Positions 1-5,207 of a stretch of 5,412 bases of DNA are shown here, in pieces. How positions within the stretch are numbered: the first letter of the stretch is position 1; every line of letters starts with the position of its first letter. A program made the translations under genes and the position numbers. The DNA is from a bacterium. GTDB lineage: Bacteria; Desulfobacterota; DSWW01. The stretch is from contig JAUWSZ010000229.1 of the NCBI GenBank assembly GCA_030609865.1, forward strand, positions 1 to 5,412, in the 5' to 3' direction. Under the pieces are notes generated by a model. It did not search any database, was not told where the DNA came from, and was given only the letters and a program-made list of their open reading frames with translations.

Positions 1-185
1 ACGCGATCGCGAACCTCTCGGCAGCTTCAGAGAACTTCACGGCAGCCAATTCCCGGATCGAGGACGCTGATTTCGCCGCGGAGACCGCCATCTTCGTGAA
101 GAACCAGATTCTGATGCAGGCAGGCACAGCAGTGTTGGCCCAAGCGAACCTTCTGCCTCAGGCCGCGTTGACCCTGTTGTCCTAG
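1..185 (+). CDS. fliC: Flagellin, C-terminal end (partial)
   Basis: Partial gene cut by the window start; the reading frame begins at base 3 and gives 60 residues before TAG at 183-185. The residues fit the flagellin C-terminal D0 helix: [13 protein letters not shown], then [16 protein letters not shown], then [10 protein letters not shown] at the terminus. In flagellins this amphipathic helix packs with the N-terminal helix to form the inner tube of the filament, and it carries the export and chaperone (FliS) binding region. The ending is intact, with no sign of truncation. The variable surface domains, where glycosylation would occur, lie upstream and cannot be seen. fliD, fliS and a fliT-like gene follow, which supports the call. 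The symbol could equally be flaA or fla in this lineage. Identity as flagellin is very secure. Confidence 0.95.
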   Translation, partial: AIANLSAASENFTAANSRIEDADFAAETAIFVKNQILMQAGTAVLAQANLLPQAALTLLS

Positions 186-322
186 GGGATACGCAACAGA
201 CAGTCCGGGCACCCTGAGGCATAAAAGTTGACCGAGGATGTTGGTACAGATGCGGAAGCTACAGCGACACGGCCAAAGGAAACCCTTTTTCTGCTCTTCG
301 AGCAGTTCACCTGACCGGCCGC
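186..322 (+). other. Flagellin 3' untranslated region
   Basis: Non-coding stretch between the flagellin stop and the terminator hairpin. It holds a small perfect hairpin at 291-305 (CTGCTC, loop TTC, GAGCAG) directly after a run of five T. No good promoter was found: the best sigma-54-like string (GG at 207-208, GC at 219-220) has the right spacing but matches the consensus poorly. The only open frame here runs through the terminator and has no recognisable content, so it is not called as a gene. Confidence 0.5.
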
Positions 323-375
323 TCCGGTGGGGAGGGGAAGCATTCCCCTCCCCATCCGGATCGGTATTTTCTTTC
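323..375 (+). terminator. Strong rho-independent terminator after flagellin
   Basis: A perfect 11-bp stem, GGGGAGGGGAA (329-339) with TTCCCCTCCCC (343-353), closes on a GCA loop. It extends outward: TCCGGT (323-328) pairs with A354 and CCGGA (356-360), with T355 bulged, giving about 17 bp. The tail TCGGTATTTTCTTT follows. This is far beyond chance and fits termination or partial attenuation of the flagellin transcript. It lies 138 bases past the flagellin stop and about 50 bases before fliD. The T tract is interrupted and starts a few bases after the stem, so some read-through into fliD is plausible. Confidence 0.85.
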
Positions 376-422
376 CACCTCGTCACGGGGTCCTCTGATC
401 CTGGGAGAAGGAGGGGAGTTTC

Positions 423-1790
423 ATGGCAACCCTGACCGTTTCCGGGATAGCGTCGGGCATTGATTTCGCGAACCTGATCCAGCAGCTGCTCGAAGTGGAG
501 AAAATGCCGGTCAATCGTCTGGAAAGACAGAAGACCACCTACGAACAGAAGAGCGCCGCCTACACGGACCTCTCGAACAAGCTGGAGGCCCTCGAATCGG
601 CCGCAGATGCGCTGCGCCTTTCCACCAGCTTCGGGGGAAAGGAGACGACCGTCAGCGATGAGACGATCTTTACGACAAACGTCTCCTCCTCAGCCACCAC
701 GGGCAATTACAGCATGACGGTCAACCAGCTTGCCCTTGCGCACAAGCTCAAAGCGGGCGTGGGGCTCGCCTCAGCGGACGCTGCGGTCGCCTCGGGCAGT
801 GGCCAGTTCACCTTCAGGGTCGGGAACACGGGAACGGAGTTCACCGTCGATGTAGACGCCGGCATGACGCTGCAGGAATTCAAGAACGCGATCAACGACC
901 TCGACGCCGGCATCCACGCGGTGATCATCAACGACGGGACCGACACGGATCCCTACCAACTCATCCTCTCGAGCGATGAAACCGGCGCAGACAACAAGAT
1001 CATCGTCACCCAGGACGGCACAAACCTTGGGTTCCCCGTAAACGACACGGATCTCACCTCAGACCTGCATCTCCAAGCGCCTCAGGACGCGGAGATCGTC
1101 ATGGACGGGTTGACCGTCTACAGGTCGAGCAACACGATCACAGACCTCGTCCCGGGGGTGAGTCTGTTCCTCCACAAGGCAGACCCTGCGACGGCCGTCA
1201 CCCTCCAGGTGAGTGAAGACCGGGAGGCGGTCCGGGAAAGCATCGAGGCGCTGGTCAATAGCTACAATGATGTGATCAATTTCATGAATTCTCGGAGTAA
1301 CTACGACACAGACGACAACGAGGCCGACCCGCTTTTTGGAGAAGGCACGGTACGGTCGATCGAGCGTCGCATGAGCCAGATCGTCTCGACAGGCGTCGCC
1401 GGGCTGCCATCCGATATGAGGGCCCTGGCACAGATAGGCATCTCCACGGATCGGGAAGGCACGCTCTCCCTCGATTTGGGCAAACTCCAGGATGCCCTCG
1501 ATGAAAACCTCGAGGGGGTAACGAACCTGTTCGTGAAGGGCGAATCCACGGAAGGTGTCGCGGAACAGTTCTACCAACTCGCCTTGGGCGCTACGAGGTC
1601 CGGGGACGGAGACCTGGCCATCCGGATGGACGGCCTGCAGGACAGGGTCCGGAAACTGAACGCAAAGATCGAAGTACAGGAGGCGGCACTGGAACGATTG
1701 GAGGTACGGCTCAGGGCTCGCTTTGCCGCCCTGGAAAGCCTGATTGCCTCTGTCCAGTCCACGAATCTGTCTGCTTTGTATACCTCATGA
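423..1790 (+). CDS. fliD: Flagellar filament cap protein FliD (HAP2)
   Basis: 455 residues, within the usual FliD range. FliD forms the pentameric cap at the growing filament tip and folds exported flagellin into place. The N-terminal FliD domain (about 5-105) opens with VSGIASGIDFANLIQQLL and includes the coiled segment MPVNRLERQKTTYEQK. A flagellin hook IN-type motif lies at about 123-195 (TLQEFKNAIND, then AVIINDGTDTDPYQLILSSD). The C-terminal FliD domain (about 222-440) has NSYNDVINFMNSRS and IGISTDREGTLSLDLGKLQDAL. It ends in a coiled coil (403-440) that pairs with the N-terminal one in the D0/D1 leg. The ATG at 423 is set by AAGGAGG at 408-414, 8 bases upstream. It follows flagellin across a strong terminator and leads fliS by 20 bases. 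No separate promoter is evident between the terminator and the start codon. Confidence 0.97.
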   Translation: MATLTVSGIASGIDFANLIQQLLEVEKMPVNRLERQKTTYEQKSAAYTDLSNKLEALESAADALRLSTSFGGKETTVSDETIFTTNVSSSATTGNYSMTVNQLALAHKLKAGVGLASADAAVASGSGQFTFRVGNTGTEFTVDVDAGMTLQEFKNAINDLDAGIHAVIINDGTDTDPYQLILSSDETGADNKIIVTQDGTNLGFPVNDTDLTSDLHLQAPQDAEIVMDGLTVYRSSNTITDLVPGVSLFLHKADPATAVTLQVSEDREAVRESIEALVNSYNDVINFMNSRSNYDTDDNEADPLFGEGTVRSIERRMSQIVSTGVAGLPSDMRALAQIGISTDREGTLSLDLGKLQDALDENLEGVTNLFVKGESTEGVAEQFYQLALGATRSGDGDLAIRMDGLQDRVRKLNAKIEVQEAALERLEVRLRARFAALESLIASVQSTNLSALYTS

Positions 1791-1810
1791 GGCGATAGAG
1801 AGGAGAATCG

Positions 1811-2191
1811 ATGCAGTTGAATGTGGCAAGGGATTATCAGAAAGCGAACGTGACCACAGCGGACCGGGTTCGACTTGTCGTGATGTGCTATGAGGGATGC
1901 ATCGCCAACGCGTTGAGGGCCCAGGAGGAAATGAGAAAGGGCAACGTGGCGGAGAAAGGGGTCTACTTGAGCAAGGCCACGGCGATCGTTACCGAGCTTC
2001 TGAACACGCTTAACAAGGAGCAAGGAGGGGAGATTGCAGAGCGGTTGGAGGTCCTCTATCGATACGTCCTGCATACGTTCACCCAGGCCAACCTAAAGCG
2101 GGACCCGGGCCTGATGGAGGGAGCTATCCGGGTCTTGCGCGAGTTGAAGGATGGCTGGACCGCCCTCGCCGAAAAAGGGGTCAACGTGTGA
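1811..2191 (+). CDS. fliS: Flagellin export chaperone FliS
   Basis: 126 residues, the normal FliS size. FliS is a cytoplasmic helical-bundle chaperone that wraps the C-terminal helix of flagellin, prevents premature polymerisation and delivers it to the FlhA export gate. Family landmarks are the N-terminal YQKANVTTADR (9-19) followed by LVVMCYEGCI, the middle LNKEQGGEIAERLEVLYRYV (67-86), the QAN-xxx-D segment (92-98), and the terminal LRELKDGW (109-116). The ATG is set by AGGAG at 1801-1805, 5 bases upstream. It lies 20 bases after the fliD stop, and its own stop overlaps the GTG of the next gene, so it sits in the middle of a tight operon. Two cysteines in the first helix region (MCYEGC) are unusual but do not question the assignment. 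Confidence 0.95.
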   Translation: MQLNVARDYQKANVTTADRVRLVVMCYEGCIANALRAQEEMRKGNVAEKGVYLSKATAIVTELLNTLNKEQGGEIAERLEVLYRYVLHTFTQANLKRDPGLMEGAIRVLRELKDGWTALAEKGVNV

Positions 2192-2541
2192 ACCGTCCCG
2201 CCGCCTTCCAATCGGCCGCCGAAAGACTGGCCGAAGTCTTCGAGATCGCCAAAGAGCAGCGGGAATTTCTCGCCCGTGGCGATCTGGACGCCGTCGATAA
2301 GTTGCAGGCAAAGCGTCAACAACTCTTGGCAGGAATTCAATCCCTTGACAAGAGGGATCAGGACGCTCGAGGCACCCTTTCGAAGATCCTGCACCTCGAC
2401 CGGGAGATGGGTTGCCTGCTGTCTTTGGAAATGTATGATATTAAAGAGAAAATGAAGACCATCGGTTCCCTGAGAAAACTGCTCCGAAGCCGCCCGCCGG
2501 CCGGAAGGCGCCCGCCTCGCCAACTCTCCCGACACGTCTGA
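2188..2541 (+). CDS. fliT: FliT-like flagellar chaperone
   Basis: 117 residues starting with GTG at 2188, which overlaps the fliS stop in GTGA (2188-2191). This 4-base overlap implies translational coupling; a weak AGGGG lies at 2176-2180. The protein is almost wholly helical and charged: residues about 5-58 form one long heptad-like helix (FEIAKEQREFLARGDLDAVD, then LQAKRQQLLAGI), and a second helix spans about 62-98. The pattern, size and place directly after fliS match the FliT/FlgN class of export chaperones, which in the enteric model keeps FliD monomeric and guides it to the export apparatus. The tail (about 98-117) is rich in Arg and Pro (RSRPPAGRRPPRQ). The sequence is weakly conserved, so the call rests on size, helix content and position. 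A FlgN-like chaperone is the main alternative. Confidence 0.72.
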   Translation: MNRPAAFQSAAERLAEVFEIAKEQREFLARGDLDAVDKLQAKRQQLLAGIQSLDKRDQDARGTLSKILHLDREMGCLLSLEMYDIKEKMKTIGSLRKLLRSRPPAGRRPPRQLSRHV

Positions 2542-2544
2542 TCA

Positions 2545-2560
2545 TGGTATAGAAATTGCT
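2545..2560 (+). promoter_or_regulatory. Sigma-54 (RpoN) promoter for the GT-methyltransferase gene
   Basis: TGGTAT-AGAAA-TTGCT has the invariant GG (2546-2547) and GC (2558-2559) separated by exactly 10 bases, and a perfect TTGCT at the -12 element (consensus TGGCAC-N5-TTGCW). It begins 4 bases after the fliT-like stop and predicts a transcript start near 2571, next to a run of seven C (2566-2572). The gene start at 2677 would then have a leader of about 105 nt. Sigma-54 with a FleQ/FlrC-type activator is a common driver of mid-class flagellar genes. Activator sites would have to lie within the fliT-like coding region. Confidence 0.8.
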
Positions 2561-2585
2561 GCTTTCCCCCCCAGCAGGACGGACT

Positions 2586-2610
2586 GGCGAGACGCGGTCC
2601 GTGTCTCGCT
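2586..2610 (+). other. Stable hairpin in the 5' leader
   Basis: GCGAGACGC (2587-2595) pairs with GCGTCTCGC-like GTGTCTCGC (2601-2609, one G-U pair) around a 5-base loop GGTCC. A further G-U pair (2586/2610) makes about 10 bp. It sits 15 bases after the predicted sigma-54 start and well before the Shine-Dalgarno sequence AGGAG (2663-2667), and no T tract follows. It is therefore more likely an mRNA-stabilising 5' structure or protein-binding element than a terminator. The function is unknown. Confidence 0.45.
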
Positions 2611-2676
2611 TCGAAACGGGATGATCGTTCCTCTATTCATGAAGACGCTCGTGTTCGCGGGGAGGAGTATTCTCCG

Positions 2677-4809
2677 ATGTCTCTCAGGATCCTGACCTTC
2701 AACTGGCATGAGTCCTACATCCATCTGCTCGCCAAAACAGGGTACGACTTCGACGTGGTAGAGAAAGAGAAGGCGGGCATCCGCGGCTGGATCCGTGCCA
2801 TCCGGCCCGTTCCGGCGAACTGCCGTCTTGTCACCGAGTCAGAGGCCCGAGCCAAGCTGAATGCAGGTACGTATGACCGGATCATCGCACATAATGTGGG
2901 TGACCTGTTGTTCGTGCAGGAGGTTGAGACGCCCAAGGTCCTGGTCTTCCACAACAAGCTGTCTACCGAGATCGCCCTCGGCAAGGACCCGGTCGACAAG
3001 TCCGAATACCTCGAACGCGTGTCGCGGCTGTTCGCCGAGACCAGGAATCTGAGCCTCGTCTTCATCTCACATGAGAAGATGCAAGATTGGGGGTTTCTCG
3101 GAGAGATCATCCTCCCGGGCGTCGATTCAGACGACTACGGTACGTACTCGGGCGAGGAGGAGAGGGTGTTGCGGGTCGGGAACGGGCTCCGGGAACGAGA
3201 TGTCATGCTCGGCTATTCGGTTCAGGAGAGGGTGACCCGCGGGCTTCCCTCGACGATTCTTGGGCTGAATCCGTTGATTCCTCACGCCTATGTTCCGAAG
3301 GACTGGGACGAATACAGGGCGTTCCTGCGCGGTCACCGCGTTTACCTGAACACCACCCTGGAACCCTACGAAGACGGGTACAACCTGGCCATGCTCGAGG
3401 CGATGGCAACCGGGATGCCGGTCGTCTCGACCGACAACAGCACCTCGCCCATCGAGGACGGTGTGAGCGGCTATTTGTCGAAAGACGAAGCGGTATTGAG
3501 AGCCAGGCTCGAGACGCTCTTGAAGGATCGGCGCCTGGCATCGTCGATCGGCAAAAGGGCGAGAGAGCGTGTCCTCGACCGCTTCCCCATACGGAAGTTC
3601 CTCGATCGTTGGGGCCTTGTCCTGGAAGCAAAGACCTTCCATCAGGCACGCGGTGCGCGAGCTGGGACGCCGGGCAGGCGGAGTGAGATTTTACTGGTTC
3701 CTGACACTGCACAGGCGATCTCGACGGAACCGATAAACGGAGGTCAACGAAGGAACATGCCGAGTGTCAGCCAGAAAGAGGCTGAGGCCGACTCCACGCC
3801 CTTGCACGATTACTACAAGAAAGAGCGAAGCGAAGTTGCGGTCCTCATCCCGGAGGAGGCAGAGCGGATTCTGGATATCGGATGCGGTGGCGGACACCTG
3901 GGGCGCCTCCTGAAGAGTCAGGCTGAAGGGCGGGAAATCTGGGGCGTCGAGATCCATCCCGATGCCTGCCGGGAGGCCCGAAAATGGCTCGATCATGTCA
4001 GTCTCGCGGATGCCTGCGAGTGGGACCCCCCGGTGGAGGAAGGCTACTTCGATGTGCTCGTCTTCGCGGATGTCCTGGAGCATCTGCTGGACGCTAAGGC
4101 AACGCTCGAGCATTACCTTCGCTGGTTGAAGCCCACGGGTTCGGTGGTGATGAGCATTCCGAACGTTCGCTTCTGGGAGCTCGTACAACATCTGGTCGAC
4201 GGATACTGGACTTATGGGGATGAAGGCCTTCTCGACCGGGGCCATGTAAGATTCTTCACCTGGGCTGAGATCAAACGACTGCTGGCATCCTGTGGTCTCG
4301 AGTGCGGCGAAGTTCGTTCGAACCTGGACAGGCGATGTCCGGACGTGGCCGCTGGAAGAACGATCGACCTTCGGCTGGGCCGAATTACCCTGCACGATCT
4401 CGAGCGGGATGAACTCAGGGAGTTTTTCACCGTTCAGTACCTCGTGCGGGGAGTGCGAACGAGACAACATCTGCTCAGCGAAGCGGAGCGCCTGGAGGTC
4501 GAGGGCAGAGGCCGGGAGGCCTTCCGACTGTACGCAAACCTCCTCGCCAGAGACGGAGTGGACACGAAGGCGGCAGGGAGGCTGGCCGAGATCGGGACGA
4601 CCGTAGAGGAGAAAAGGAAGGCATCTGCGCTCATCGACGAGTGCCTCTGCGTACATCCCGCGAACATTGAATTGCTGCTTGCCTCGGCGCGGCTGCTCGT
4701 CGAAGGGAAGCGGCTCGAGGAGGCCAGGCAGAGACTCGAACGGGTGTTGTTGTTCGAGCCCGAACATGGGGAGGCAAGGGCCCGGCTCGATGGTCTGTCC
4801 TGTTGTTGA
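2677..4809 (+). CDS. Three-part glycosyltransferase / SAM methyltransferase / TPR-like protein
   Basis: 710 residues; ATG set by AGGAG at 2663-2667. Residues 1-320 resemble a GT-B fold sugar-nucleotide glycosyltransferase (GT4-like). The N-terminus RILTFNWHESYIHLLAKTG is followed by the acceptor half, and the donor half carries EPYEDGYNLAMLEAMATGMP (229-248), ending in SPIEDGVSGYL. The usual EX7E reads D233-X7-E241 here. Residues about 362-560 are a class I methyltransferase: motif I ILDIGCGGGHLG (398-409), acidic residue in VEIHPDA, FDVLVFADVLEHL (458-470), LKPTGSVVMSIPN (484-496) and GHVRFFTWAEI. Residues about 599-705 are helical with TPR-like periodicity (EGRGREAFRLYANLL; EGKRLEEARQRLERVLLFEP). 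No signal peptide or membrane segment is seen, so it should be cytoplasmic. Its place after the flagellin chaperones and its flagellar-type promoter suggest glycosylation and sugar methylation of flagellin (inference). The linker at 322-361 looks like a former intergenic region, so this may be a recent fusion. Confidence 0.85.
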   Translation: MSLRILTFNWHESYIHLLAKTGYDFDVVEKEKAGIRGWIRAIRPVPANCRLVTESEARAKLNAGTYDRIIAHNVGDLLFVQEVETPKVLVFHNKLSTEIALGKDPVDKSEYLERVSRLFAETRNLSLVFISHEKMQDWGFLGEIILPGVDSDDYGTYSGEEERVLRVGNGLRERDVMLGYSVQERVTRGLPSTILGLNPLIPHAYVPKDWDEYRAFLRGHRVYLNTTLEPYEDGYNLAMLEAMATGMPVVSTDNSTSPIEDGVSGYLSKDEAVLRARLETLLKDRRLASSIGKRARERVLDRFPIRKFLDRWGLVLEAKTFHQARGARAGTPGRRSEILLVPDTAQAISTEPINGGQRRNMPSVSQKEAEADSTPLHDYYKKERSEVAVLIPEEAERILDIGCGGGHLGRLLKSQAEGREIWGVEIHPDACREARKWLDHVSLADACEWDPPVEEGYFDVLVFADVLEHLLDAKATLEHYLRWLKPTGSVVMSIPNVRFWELVQHLVDGYWTYGDEGLLDRGHVRFFTWAEIKRLLASCGLECGEVRSNLDRRCPDVAAGRTIDLRLGRITLHDLERDELREFFTVQYLVRGVRTRQHLLSEAERLEVEGRGREAFRLYANLLARDGVDTKAAGRLAEIGTTVEEKRKASALIDECLCVHPANIELLLASARLLVEGKRLEEARQRLERVLLFEPEHGEARARLDGLSCC
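3739..3759 (+). promoter_or_regulatory. Possible internal translation start for the methyltransferase part
   Basis: Inside the large gene, GGAGGT (3739-3744) and AAGGA (3750-3754) precede an in-frame ATG at 3757 (residue 361). The sequence after this ATG (MPSVSQKEAEADSTPLHDYY) reads like the natural N-terminus of a stand-alone methyltransferase. The first ribosome site is 12 bases from the ATG and the second only 2, so neither spacing is ideal. It may be a relic of a once separate gene or a working re-initiation site giving a 350-residue methyltransferase-TPR product. Confidence 0.4.
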
Positions 4810-5063
4810 CGGATCTGCTTGGGAGAACTCGTTCTTTGGCATCGAACCTTCAATTTCTTGACGCCCCTGCCGCCCTCCACCCACCCAGTGCCCCAACGGA
4901 TGCAAACCTTTCTCGAGGCCCTTTCGATAAGGCCAACCGTTGGCTAACCCAAAGAGATAGCTAGAGAAACCCAGTCCGGGAGCGCGTCCGGGCGAAAGGC
5001 GGGCCAAGCCGGTAGCGTCCGGAAACAGGCCCCGTGGATCCTGATTTTGCGTATCGTGGCTGA
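4810..5063 (+). other. Intergenic region with hairpins and GTCCGG repeats, no gene recognised
   Basis: No convincing coding region on either strand. Visible structure: a short hairpin right after the stop (GAGAA, loop CTCG, TTCTT; 4823-4836), at most a weak terminator. Two overlapping hairpins share bases: GGCC-CTT with AAGGCC (4917-4934) and GCCAA-CCG-TTGGC (4932-4944), so they exclude each other. GTCCGG appears three times (4974, 4986, 5017), twice preceded by GCG or CGC, within a strongly GC-rich stretch 4971-5035. Comparison by eye with the usual c-di-GMP, cobalamin and TPP riboswitches, RNase P, SRP RNA and tRNA gave no match. It may hold a small RNA, a 3' end or degraded sequence. Confidence 0.4.
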
Positions 5064-5079
5064 TGGTACGGAACTTGCT
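5064..5079 (+). promoter_or_regulatory. Sigma-54 (RpoN) promoter for the GT9 gene
   Basis: TGGTAC-GGAAC-TTGCT is a near-consensus sigma-54 element: GG (5065-5066) and GC (5077-5078) are 10 bases apart, and only one base of the -24 box differs from TGGCAC. The predicted start is near 5090, giving a leader of about 118 nt before the GTG at 5208. The block is very like the promoter at 2545: over 21 bases beginning ATGGTA, 17 are identical. This argues for common control of the two glycan genes. Confidence 0.85.
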
Positions 5080-5147
5080 GTTTGCATACCGTCGAGAACA
5101 AGAAAAGGCAATCCTGCTCCGGACCGGCCCCGTAATTGAAGGGCTAA

Positions 5148-5168
5148 ACTCCCGGCTCTGCCGGTGGT
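5148..5168 (+). other. Leader hairpin of the GT9 transcript
   Basis: CCGGC (5152-5156), loop TCT, GCCGG (5160-5164), extended by A5148-T5168, C5149-G5167 and a T-G pair with one mismatch. It lies in the predicted 5' leader, with no T tract after it, so it is not a terminator. A riboswitch was considered but no known consensus fits. Confidence 0.35.
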
Positions 5169-5180
5169 CAGCTAATTGGG

Positions 5181-5207
5181 TCGCACGAAGTGCGAAGAGG
5201 TGCGAAA
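5181..5207 (+). promoter_or_regulatory. Ribosome binding site with adjoining hairpin deciding the GT9 start
   Basis: TCGCAC (5181-5186) pairs perfectly with GTGCGA (5190-5195) across a GAA loop. The same GTGCGAA recurs at 5200-5206, so the left arm could instead pair there. That would enclose the Shine-Dalgarno AGAGG (5196-5200) in the loop and stem base. AGAGG lies 7 bases before the GTG at 5208, which supports that codon over the in-frame GTG at 5190. Control of initiation by switching between the two pairings is only a possibility. Confidence 0.45.

Noticed and set aside
206..222. Sigma-54-like promoter upstream of fliD
   Set aside because: GG and GC are 10 bases apart, but the -24 box reads CGGGCA and the -12 box AGGCA, a poor match. 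TGGTAC at 244 was also considered, but the following GC is at the wrong distance.
238..435. 65-codon open frame between flagellin and fliD
   Set aside because: It runs through the terminator hairpin and into fliD, has low-complexity content and no ribosome binding site.
2490..2541. Frameshifted C-terminus of the FliT-like protein
   Set aside because: The Arg/Pro-rich tail is odd, but the other two frames give no more family-like ending, and the stop sits cleanly 4 bases before the sigma-54 promoter.
3087..3686. 199-codon + strand frame inside the fused enzyme gene
   Set aside because: Shadow frame: the main frame carries the glycosyltransferase motifs across the whole interval. Only its stop position is informative for the fusion question.
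4823..4837. Terminator directly after the fused enzyme gene
   Set aside because: The stem is only 5 weak pairs, and the T residues are part of the stem rather than following it.
5091..5170. c-di-GMP-I (GEMM) riboswitch in the GT9 leader
   Set aside because: Fragments such as AAAAGGCAATCC and GGGCTAAACT look vaguely similar, but the GNRA-capped hairpin and the conserved GGGACGCAAAGCC segment are absent.
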